A stretch of DNA of 64,000 nt from Promethearchaeota archaeon (lineage in GTDB: Archaea; Asgardarchaeota; Lokiarchaeia; Sigynarchaeales; SOKP01). Both the position numbers and the translations under genes were made by a program. How positions within the stretch are numbered: position 1 is the stretch's first letter; each line of letters starts with the position of its first letter. Where the stretch lies: positions 13,469-77,468 of the forward strand of contig JAGXNR010000005.1 of assembly GCA_019894875.1 (NCBI GenBank), in the 5' to 3' direction. This document shows, piece by piece, positions 43,153-50,452 of this stretch. Below the pieces are notes generated by a model, which ran no database searches, was not told where the DNA came from, and worked only from the letters and a program-made list of their open reading frames with translations.

Positions 43153-43815
43153 ATGAAAGAGATTGACGAAAAAGAGCTTAATAAGCTGAATATAGATCAA
43201 TTAACCCATCTTTTTATGGATGTCATTAATGAACAAAACTTAAAACTAATTGAAGGAATTGAGTTTCTTGTAGAGGAAAAATTCGGAGACTTTGAAAAGA
43301 ATTTACATTATGTAATTGAAACGAATGCAGAGGTTAGAATTAAAAAGCGCTTTGAATTTAAAATATTTAAATCAAAATTAATGTTTTCAAAATCAGATCG
43401 ATTAAAACTTTTCACTAAAATCAATGATATTAAAAACATCGGGGAATTCTTCGCTAGCAAATTACTCCTTTATAGGGCTGTTTTCCCTGATGAAAAATAT
43501 AAGTTACAAATTCGAAGCGTTCTTAAATCTTTAAAAACAATTTCCAATAGGCTTTCTGACGCTGTTAAATTAATTGGATCTGATTTGAGTAAAGCTCATG
43601 ATATCTGTGAAGAAATTAAAGAAGAAAGACGTAAGATGAGAAACGAAGAATGGCAACTTTTAAAACAACTCTATAATTATGATATGGATTACTTATCAAG
43701 GACCTTCATTTATCTTAAAGAACTGATTGAAGACATCATGATGTTAGCAGATCATATTAAAAATTTTGCAGAATCCATCCAATTCTTAGCAACAAAATAC
43801 CTAGTTTTCGAATAA
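43153..43815 (+). CDS. DUF47/PhoU-like protein upstream of the phosphate transporter
   Basis: The 220-residue protein is all helical, with repeated long helices such as IDQLTHLFMDVINEQNLKL, KTISNRLSDAVKLIGSDLSK and DIMMLADHIKNFAESIQFL. The last is the E/D-x-x-x-D pattern used for metal binding in PhoU-like bundles. It has no transmembrane segment. Its stop is 22 bases before the PiT gene, indicating an operon. Such proteins control PiT permeases in many archaea. The sequence is more diverged than the second copy at 44935. Confidence 0.7.
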   Translation: MKEIDEKELNKLNIDQLTHLFMDVINEQNLKLIEGIEFLVEEKFGDFEKNLHYVIETNAEVRIKKRFEFKIFKSKLMFSKSDRLKLFTKINDIKNIGEFFASKLLLYRAVFPDEKYKLQIRSVLKSLKTISNRLSDAVKLIGSDLSKAHDICEEIKEERRKMRNEEWQLLKQLYNYDMDYLSRTFIYLKELIEDIMMLADHIKNFAESIQFLATKYLVFE

Positions 43816-43837
43816 AAGAAGGAATTCATGATTTGTT

Positions 43838-44875
43838 ATGGCTGCTGAAATTGACTTGATTCTAATCATAGTTTTAATTGTTATGGCAGTAGCTTTAGCT
43901 TTTAGTATCGGTGCAAACGATGAAACTCTTGCTTCTCTTATTGGTGCAGGTGTCCTCAAATTTAAGATCGCATTAATTATAGGTGGTACCGCCATAGGGG
44001 CAGGGATGATAATGTTTAGTGGAGGTTTTGTTCCTGAAACCGTAGGTCGAAGTCTTTTAGGCGAAGGTTTACAATCTCAATACACTAATATTATGCTTTT
44101 AACAGTTTTAATCAGCAGTATTGTCTGGTTAGTCTTGGGCAGTTTTGCAGGGATCCCTCTAAGTAGTACTCATTCTTTAATTGGTAGTATTGTTGGGGTA
44201 GTTATTGTTTACTCTATATCTCAAGGAGGAGTTGATCTTGCTACCGCATTTAACTATACAAAATTAGGAAACGTTGTGTTAAGTTGGTTTATTTCACCGA
44301 TATCCGGTTTTTTAATAACATATCTCCTGTATAAAGTGAGTGCTAAATTTTTCTTATCCCGACTCAAAGGGCTTAATCAAATTGAAAAATCCGAGAAATC
44401 GTTTAAATGGTTACTGTTAATTGCAGTTATATTTGCCGAAATATGGGTTGGAGCTAACTCAGGGGAAGCTTTGGGTATTCTACTAGGGCTTAGAGAAAAT
44501 GGTTCCATCGACAATGCTCAATACATTACATATGCAGTTTTTTGTGCAATTTTTGCCTTCCTGGGTATTTATTTTGCGGCTCGATATGTTATTCGCAATC
44601 TTGCATCCCATATGATCGATACACGTCCTAGTGAAGGATTTATTATTCAAGTTAGTTCTGCGATAATCTTAATGATAGCTACACTATGGGCACTTCCAAT
44701 AAGCCACTCACATGTAATTGTATTTTGTATAATTGGTATGAGTATTGCCCAAAAGAAAGAAGTAGATTATAAAGGTCTAGGAAAAATGGGAATCTATTGG
44801 GTTCTCACATTTCCAATAGCAGCTTCTTTAGCGGGATTTTTATATTTTATTTTAAGTTCATTTGGATTATCATGA
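43838..44875 (+). CDS. pit: PiT-family inorganic phosphate transporter
   Basis: The 345-residue permease has about ten membrane helices in two inverted halves, each with a PiT signature. The first is SIGANDETLASLIGAGVL (residues 23-40) with the canonical N-D pair, the second VGANSGEALGILLGL (about residue 205), where the usual Asp is replaced by Ser. The first half also has FAGIPLSSTHSLIGSIVG, the S-S-T-H motif of the family, and the second AL-P-I-S-H-S-H. PiT proteins import phosphate with H+ or Na+. The Ser substitution may alter ion coupling. Flanking DUF47 genes support phosphate transport. Start is the ATG at 43838. Confidence 0.88.
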   Translation: MAAEIDLILIIVLIVMAVALAFSIGANDETLASLIGAGVLKFKIALIIGGTAIGAGMIMFSGGFVPETVGRSLLGEGLQSQYTNIMLLTVLISSIVWLVLGSFAGIPLSSTHSLIGSIVGVVIVYSISQGGVDLATAFNYTKLGNVVLSWFISPISGFLITYLLYKVSAKFFLSRLKGLNQIEKSEKSFKWLLLIAVIFAEIWVGANSGEALGILLGLRENGSIDNAQYITYAVFCAIFAFLGIYFAARYVIRNLASHMIDTRPSEGFIIQVSSAIILMIATLWALPISHSHVIVFCIIGMSIAQKKEVDYKGLGKMGIYWVLTFPIAASLAGFLYFILSSFGLS

Positions 44876-44934
44876 TAAATATTAAAATATTAAAAAAAAT
44901 ATAATATAATAATTGAAACTAAAAGGTGGTATAA

Positions 44935-45609
44935 ATGGGTTCTTTAATTGAATTTTTGAAACGAGAAACAGCAGTAAATGCATTAGAAAAAACAGTAAAA
45001 CATGCTAAAATAGTACAAGAATGTGTAAAGAATTTAGATATTGGTTTACAGATTTTATTACATGAAAAAGATGTTGAAAGATCACATAATCTATTTCATA
45101 CTGTCGATAATTTAGAAAGAGATGCTGATACTTTAAGGAGAGAAATCCTAAAAGATATTTCAACAGGTGAATTAAATCCTAGCGTCAGGCAAAATCTTTC
45201 TCATTTGATAAAAAGAATGGATGATGTTGCTAATTGTTGTACAGGTGTTGCTCGAAGAATAAATACAATACCGATGAAATTTTGGGAAGAAAGCAGTAAA
45301 GAAACAATCGAGGCTATCCTGGAAATGATGAAAACGACAGTTGATTGTGGACAATTTCTAGATAAACTTGTACTCGATTTACTTGAGGAAAGAAAATATA
45401 TTAAGGATTACTCCCAAAAAGTTAACCAATTTGAACATACAGTGGATTTACTTAATATTAAACTCAGGAAACGTCTACAAGAAACAGAATACACGGTTAA
45501 TCCTTTTACAATATTTACAGCAGGGAATGTTTTTGATATTTTAGAAGCAATATCTGATGCAATTGAAGCTGTCGCCGATTATATTCTAGTACTGTTAACA
45601 AATTATTAA
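44935..45609 (+). CDS. DUF47/PhoU-like phosphate transport regulator
   Basis: The 224-residue all-helical protein matches the DUF47 (Pit accessory) family. HAKIVQECVKNLDIGLQILL is followed by RSHNLFHTVDNLERDADTLR, RREILKDIS, LSHLIKRMDDVANCCTGVA and FEHTVDLLNIKLRKRL. The metal-binding E-x-x-x-D pattern in NLERDADTLR and in FDILEAISDAIEAVADYI is typical. It lies 59 bases after the PiT gene with ribosome binding site AAGGTGG and probably gates the permease. Convergent with the AbrB-PhoU gene. Confidence 0.88.
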   Translation: MGSLIEFLKRETAVNALEKTVKHAKIVQECVKNLDIGLQILLHEKDVERSHNLFHTVDNLERDADTLRREILKDISTGELNPSVRQNLSHLIKRMDDVANCCTGVARRINTIPMKFWEESSKETIEAILEMMKTTVDCGQFLDKLVLDLLEERKYIKDYSQKVNQFEHTVDLLNIKLRKRLQETEYTVNPFTIFTAGNVFDILEAISDAIEAVADYILVLLTNY

Positions 45610-45683
45610 TGGTGCTAAGCTGAAACAAAATTGATTTTCTGGGGTTTTTGATTTATTTAAGACTAGAATATAAATAGAATAAG

Positions 45684-46682
45684 TTAAATCAAGCTGTTAA
45701 TAATTATCTCTGATATATCTCCAGAATATTCTCCCGTTCTTCTTATACTTTCAATAATATAACCAATGGCAATTGAAGACTTAGTATTATTACTCGAGCT
45801 AAAACTAATCTTTTCCGTGGTAGAAATTAAGCTTTTTATTAATTCTATACATTCATTTGCTAGATTTATATCTTTTTGGAGCCATGCATCTAAACTTCTG
45901 TTCATTAATTCTATAGAAAGATTACTAGCACCCTCAATTTCACCCTTTATCTTATCATCTACTCTCGAGTCACCAAGATTTATAACCTTCTTAGAAATCT
46001 TTACGGCGTGGTCAGCTATCCGTTCTAGGAAGCGACTTATCTGTTGAAAATGAACTGCATCTTCTAAGGTCACACCCATTTTTTGGCATAAAATTATATC
46101 AGATAATGCAATACTTACTTGTCGCATTATTAAATAGTGTAATCTATCAATCTCATTATCACTTTTTATAACATTTTCTGCTAAGTTCAAATTACTCGTT
46201 TTAAATGCATTCATTGAATCTTCGAACATTCCTTGTGCGAGAATATACATCCTTCTTATCGTTTTTTCAAAGGGCATCTCCCTAGGATTCACTAGATCTT
46301 TAATTTTTATGAAATTAGGGGACTCTTCCTCAATCTCCGGACCTATGGCGATTTGGGTAAATTTTCTTATGGTATCTCTTATGTGTGGTTCAAATTTTTT
46401 ACCTGATTTAATAATAATTATAGAAAATCCCATTATATACGCTCCTATTAACACTCGGAATAGAAAGTTATCATCAGGAAAATCCTCAACATCTATTTCT
46501 TTAATTTTTTGAATCCTTTCTGTCTTAATTTGTGGTGTTATCAACAAATTACCATCTGGTTGACTTAGAATCCCTAATGTATCGTTTTTCTCAATACCAT
46601 TCTTATCTATCCATGCTTTAGGCAGCGATATAGTATAACTCGAACCACCCGTCTTTTGAACTTTTCTTGTTTGAAATGACAT
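45684..46682 (-). CDS. AbrB/SpoVT-type DNA-binding domain fused to PhoU: phosphate regulator
   Basis: The 332-residue protein begins with a swapped-hairpin AbrB-type domain (TRKVQKTGGSSYTISLPKAW, then DTLGILSQPDGNLLITPQ). Two PhoU three-helix bundles follow: RMYILAQGMFEDSMNAFKT, VIKSDNEIDRLHYLIMRQ and FLERIADHAVKISKKVINL, with the E/R-x-x-D-H metal motif. This archaeal architecture is thought to repress or tune phosphate-uptake genes. It converges with the PiT operon (74 bases between stops), so both could be jointly controlled. A perfect inverted repeat (46754-46770) lies 72-88 bases before its start and may be the operator. Confidence 0.9.
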   Translation of the reverse strand: MSFQTRKVQKTGGSSYTISLPKAWIDKNGIEKNDTLGILSQPDGNLLITPQIKTERIQKIKEIDVEDFPDDNFLFRVLIGAYIMGFSIIIIKSGKKFEPHIRDTIRKFTQIAIGPEIEEESPNFIKIKDLVNPREMPFEKTIRRMYILAQGMFEDSMNAFKTSNLNLAENVIKSDNEIDRLHYLIMRQVSIALSDIILCQKMGVTLEDAVHFQQISRFLERIADHAVKISKKVINLGDSRVDDKIKGEIEGASNLSIELMNRSLDAWLQKDINLANECIELIKSLISTTEKISFSSSNNTKSSIAIGYIIESIRRTGEYSGDISEIIINSLI

Positions 46683-46753
46683 ATAAATTCATAGCTCATT
46701 GATAGCAAAATAACTATATAAAAATTTAATCATTAATATATTTATAAGTTTTT

Positions 46754-46770
46754 CTATATAGAATATATAG
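46754..46770. promoter_or_regulatory. Perfect inverted repeat CTATATA-gaa-TATATAG upstream of the AbrB-PhoU gene
   Basis: Seven-base arms with a 3-base spacer form an exact palindrome 72-88 bases before the start. The sequence also resembles TATA elements, so it could be a promoter with overlapping operator. The surrounding 46683-46970 DNA has no gene. Confidence 0.35.
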
Positions 46771-46970
46771 TTTGATTTTTCTTAATATATTTTTCATCTT
46801 TAATTCTGATTATCCCCGTACGAATGAACTATATTATTTAATAACAGAAACAAAAAATACTTAGGAATAATCTATTAAACTCTTAATGGGAATTTAGAGG
46901 CAGAAAAACCAAAGAAACATCTAGTTTTAGTTTATGTTTTGATACTAAAATTCAACTAAAGTAAGGAAGA

Positions 46971-48545
46971 TCAAATTAAACTCTGACCAACAACACTCTT
47001 ATGAGGTGTTTTTCCTAACATTTTTAAAAGAGTTGGGACAATATCTGTTGTCTTGCAAAAGGAACTATGATTGTGCGGGATGTCTGAAGAACCTCCGATA
47101 ATTAATGGCACATTCATACATTCTCTTATACCCCTATCATGATTATATATATTTTTGTTCCCACTCTTCCCATTTTTCAAATTGAAAACGAAAGATCCAT
47201 CATTACTTAAAATTATATCACTACTTCTTGGATTTTTAAAATGACGTGGAATTAGATCAGCATATAAGGGATAATCAAGGTGATAAGTCGCACTCAGCCA
47301 TTCTTGGATAGTGTGGAATTTGCGATCCAATAATTTACTTGCTTTCTCATCACTTAAATAACCAAAAATATCGTGTTCATTATTATCAAATATATATCTT
47401 GTCTTGTAGTTATTACCAATACCTGTGTATTCAATTGAGCCCGAAATTACCTTTTTTGAATCTTTTATCTTCCGTTTTAAATGGATAATACCATTATTAA
47501 CGGTGTTATTTTCATCTCTATAATACATCAGATGGCTCCCTTTGATTTTAAATAATTCTTGTAGCAAATTTACCTTTTTAGAACCATAATTTTCCATTTC
47601 CTCTATAGTAGGGTGAGACCAACCATTTTTCGTGTTACTATTCTTATTACCTCTGAAGTTAAAGAACCCAACTCCATCATACTTAGATATATTCATATTT
47701 CCCTTTAGATTCTTGCGAGGATGATAGTGAGTGAGTAAATTAGGTTTAAAAAATTGAGTAATTTCTCCAAATCTTTGTGCTTTATAATTTCCATGATCGG
47801 ATGTTATCGCAATTGCAGTGTCGTTAAGATATCCCATTCTCTTCAAAGCATCTAACAATACACCTAAGACCTTATCAATATGTAAAATATTCAATTTATA
47901 AATCTGAGAATTATATCCAAAATAATGTAATAAGATATCGGGAGTCATAAACCAAAGAACAGATATTACTGGGGCTTCCTTATTCTTGAAATATCTCTTG
48001 GGTTTTTTAAATACATCAATTAACTTATGTACAATTCCAGAATCAGTTCTGATCATCATTTTTTTTTTGTTTTGAGGAATTCCTAAGGCAAGATAATACA
48101 TCGCGAGTTTAGTCTTCCTCTCTGGAAAAAAATAAGTTGCCCCCCGGCTAATGAACTCTCCAATACTTGCTGTATTCTCGTCACCTGCCATTTCAAAAAT
48201 TGTCTTACTTCTGTTGCCAATATCTCTATTTAACTTATAAATTTGCAAATTTTTGGCTGTATAATCTCTAAGATAAGGTGGTGCAAGATCACGACCCATC
48301 CAATTCATTAATGGTACACCATGACAATACTCTTTCTTATAATCCCCAGTATACGTTCCAGTAAGCATTGAAACTTGAGTTGGATAAGTAATAGGCGGAA
48401 AATCAGTTATACAATTTTTAGAATAAATCCCGTTCTCCATCAACTTTTTGATGTTAGGGAGTAAACCTCTATCTATAAAATGAAATAAGTGATCAGATCT
48501 TAAATTGTCAATTATGCAAAGAATAACTCTATTTATCTTATTCAT
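46971..48545 (-). CDS. Alkaline-phosphatase-superfamily phosphodiesterase/phosphatase
   Basis: The 524-residue protein fits the type I phosphodiesterase/nucleotide pyrophosphatase branch. The N-terminal metal-binding strand is VILCIIDNLRSDHLF. The nucleophile segment TDFPPITYPTQVSMLTGTY carries Thr as the likely attacking residue, and TSDHGNYKAQ holds the late Asp and His metal ligands. KTTDIVPTLLKMLGK and SVVGQSLI close the fold as in sulfatase-like proteins. It lacks a signal peptide, so it acts inside the cell unless exported otherwise. Substrate could be a phosphodiester, a phosphosugar or a phospholipid headgroup. It is divergent from the dipeptidase gene by 115 bases. Confidence 0.8.
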   Translation of the reverse strand: MNKINRVILCIIDNLRSDHLFHFIDRGLLPNIKKLMENGIYSKNCITDFPPITYPTQVSMLTGTYTGDYKKEYCHGVPLMNWMGRDLAPPYLRDYTAKNLQIYKLNRDIGNRSKTIFEMAGDENTASIGEFISRGATYFFPERKTKLAMYYLALGIPQNKKKMMIRTDSGIVHKLIDVFKKPKRYFKNKEAPVISVLWFMTPDILLHYFGYNSQIYKLNILHIDKVLGVLLDALKRMGYLNDTAIAITSDHGNYKAQRFGEITQFFKPNLLTHYHPRKNLKGNMNISKYDGVGFFNFRGNKNSNTKNGWSHPTIEEMENYGSKKVNLLQELFKIKGSHLMYYRDENNTVNNGIIHLKRKIKDSKKVISGSIEYTGIGNNYKTRYIFDNNEHDIFGYLSDEKASKLLDRKFHTIQEWLSATYHLDYPLYADLIPRHFKNPRSSDIILSNDGSFVFNLKNGKSGNKNIYNHDRGIRECMNVPLIIGGSSDIPHNHSSFCKTTDIVPTLLKMLGKTPHKSVVGQSLI

Positions 48546-48660
48546 AATATTATTAGACCTAAGGTAGGAAATATAATACTTCTATAATTAAAAAATATAA
48601 TATTATTAAATATTCGAAAAAGAGAAATCTTTAAATCAAATTCAAAGGTTGAAAAATTTC

Positions 48661-49677
48661 ATGGTAGTTATTGATGCCCATTCAGATTATGCTTTACATG
48701 TATATCGCGAGCATAAAAAAGGGAATAAAGATATCCTTAAGGAACAACATCTACCATTTTTGAGGGATGGTAGAATTAATATCGAAGTTTTAACTGTTGG
48801 GGGTGATTTTGATTTGTTTCCTGAATTTGACTCCCAAGATTACAATACAATACTTCAAGTTATTGATTCTATTCATAATGAAATTTACAATAATTCAGAT
48901 TTATTTATTTTGATTAAAAATTCAATAGATTTAGATAAAATAAAAGAAAATGAAAAAATAGGTTTTATCTTAGCTTTAGAAGGTGCAAATTCGATAGAAA
49001 ATGATTTTTCTCGCTTATATAAATACTATGACTTAGGATTGCGTTCAGTAGCTATAACTCATAACAACAAAAACCAATTTGCCGATGGATGTGCTGAAAA
49101 CCCAGCTAAGGGTTTGAGCAACCTTGGTAAAAAATTCATAGAAGAACTAAATAGTCTTAACATTTTAATTGATCTTTCCCATATCTCTGAACCATCTTTT
49201 TGGGATGTTTTGGATATAATAGAAAAACCACCAATTGCAACACATTCAAATGTGAAAGCACTTTGCAATCATGCTCGTAATCTTACCGATACTCAAATTG
49301 AATCTATAGCTGAGAGGAATGGTGTTATAGGTATGAATTTTTTCAATTTATTCCTTGATGAGAATAAAAGTAGTGTTACCACAGAAAGATTAATTGATCA
49401 CATTGATCATATCGTAGATTTAGTGGGAATTGACCATGTGGGACTTGGTCCAGATTTCCTTAATTATTATATCGAAGACCTCCAAGAACTTGATGAGCAA
49501 TTGGCAGATCCATTTGGAGACTTGTCAGAACCAGATGATGTCTTTGAAGTTTTAGGTGATGTTTCTAGATTTCCTATACTTTTCGAGTTACTTCAAAAAA
49601 GAGGATACTCAGATAACGAAGTTAGAAAAATTCAGGGAGAAAATTTCCTTCGAGTATTTAAAAAAATACTAAAATAG
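48661..49677 (+). CDS. Membrane-dipeptidase-like metallopeptidase (M19 family)
   Basis: The product (about 338 residues from the ATG at 48661) is a TIM-barrel dizinc enzyme. Metal and substrate ligands match renal dipeptidase: H-S-D in IDAHSDYALHV, E in ILALEGANSIE, H in LIDLSHISEPS, H in ATHSNVKALC, R in NHARNLTDTQ and D in HVGLGPDFL. It hydrolyses dipeptides, often containing D-amino acids. A TTG four codons earlier is possible, but GGTT and the first AGG suit the ATG. The stop (TAG 49675-49677) coincides with the end of the oppositely oriented tRNA gene. Confidence 0.88.
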   Translation: MVVIDAHSDYALHVYREHKKGNKDILKEQHLPFLRDGRINIEVLTVGGDFDLFPEFDSQDYNTILQVIDSIHNEIYNNSDLFILIKNSIDLDKIKENEKIGFILALEGANSIENDFSRLYKYYDLGLRSVAITHNNKNQFADGCAENPAKGLSNLGKKFIEELNSLNILIDLSHISEPSFWDVLDIIEKPPIATHSNVKALCNHARNLTDTQIESIAERNGVIGMNFFNLFLDENKSSVTTERLIDHIDHIVDLVGIDHVGLGPDFLNYYIEDLQELDEQLADPFGDLSEPDDVFEVLGDVSRFPILFELLQKRGYSDNEVRKIQGENFLRVFKKILK

Positions 49678-49773
49678 CCTCTGGTGGGAATTGAACCCAC
49701 GGCCGGCAGATTACAATTACAGAACGATTTATTTAAACCGCTGTCTGCTGCTCTACCACTAAGCCACAGAGGC
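49676..49773 (-). tRNA. tRNA-Thr (anticodon UGU) with a 26-nt intron
   Basis: The minus strand folds as a tRNA. The acceptor is GCCTCTG pairing with CAGAGGC, the D-arm is GCT-AGC with TAGTGGTAG, and the T-arm is GTGGG-TTCAATT-CCCAC. The discriminator is T at 49676, expected for archaeal tRNA-Thr. The anticodon stem is GCAGA (49744-49748) and TCTGC (49706-49710). The loop is CTTGTAA once the intron is removed, anticodon TGT. The intron occupies 49717-49742 if splicing falls between positions 32 and 33. Without the intron, mature length is 72 plus CCA. The 3' end overlaps the dipeptidase stop codon, and a TATA box lies upstream. Confidence 0.9.
49717..49742 (-). other. Intron in tRNA-Thr, noncanonical position 32/33
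   Basis: Between loop position 32 (C) and 33 (T) lie 26 bases beginning AGCGGTTTAAATAAATCG in tRNA sense and ending GTAA. CGGTTT and AAATCG can pair to form an inner hairpin. A CAGA/TCTG pairing provides a possible four-base-pair central helix of a bulge-helix-bulge, though not perfectly regular. Placing the intron at the usual 37/38 would leave A at position 33, so the unusual place, or insertion just before 32, is required. The spliced junction is therefore inferred. Confidence 0.65.
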
Positions 49774-49785
49774 AAATTTTTTTTC

Positions 49786-49796
49786 TATATTTTATA
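49786..49796 (-). promoter_or_regulatory. TATA box of the tRNA-Thr gene
   Basis: TATAAAATATA reads on the minus strand 13-23 bases before the tRNA 5' end, consistent with archaeal initiation at or near the mature end. Confidence 0.45.
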
Positions 49797-49939
49797 GGAA
49801 ATTGTTATAAATTTTTAATTTTGTGGTTTTAGAGGGTTTAAAAATCTACACAAATAATTAAATGTTAACTTGAACTATTGTTCATAAATTACTAAATATT
49901 CTAATCAAGAATAATAGAAAACGATAAAAGGTAAAAAAG

Positions 49940-50293
49940 ATGTCTCGATACAGCAAAGAGGACATTGTGAAACTTGCTTTTAAGATATACAAGGAAGGAG
50001 AAACGTTAGAAATATCAATCTGGCGCCTTGCGGAACTATGTGCTATTATTAACAAAAATGTAGAGAATGGGTATGATATTAAACCTCTAGAGACCGATAG
50101 TCCCGTTTTGCTTATTAGGGAGGATGTGAACGGTGAACTTCTTATGCCTCCTGAAGAAGAAATACGAGAAGTCGTAGATAATATCCACTACGAAAATCCT
50201 AGTCGTTCTGAGCTTAATTGGTACATCGCTGAGAAGACTTTATTATTAGATTGGATTAAGAATATAATAGCACAAAATAGATCTAATTCATAA
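49940..50293 (+). CDS. Uncharacterised 117-residue protein upstream of the replicative polymerase
   Basis: The protein begins MSRYSKEDIVKLAFKIYKEG, followed by a helical region with ISIWRLAELCAIINKNVENG, a middle strand SPVLLIREDVNGELLMPPEEE and a C-terminal helix ending KTLLLDWIKNIIAQNRSNS. It looks mainly alpha-helical, with no metal or catalytic motif. The ribosome binding site is AAAGGT. It lies 160 bases before the PolB gene on the same strand, so co-transcription is possible but not shown. I do not recognise the family. Confidence 0.6.
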   Translation: MSRYSKEDIVKLAFKIYKEGETLEISIWRLAELCAIINKNVENGYDIKPLETDSPVLLIREDVNGELLMPPEEEIREVVDNIHYENPSRSELNWYIAEKTLLLDWIKNIIAQNRSNS

Positions 50294-50452
50294 AATCTTA
50301 AAACAAACTATTTGAGTCTACTTCTTTTAATAAGAAATTATATAAAAAATAAGTAGAATAACTATTAAAGTAGGAATAGTTGGGATTATAATAGATCTTA
50401 TACTAATTATCATTAATTAATATTGAAAAATTAAATCATATAAGTTAGGATA

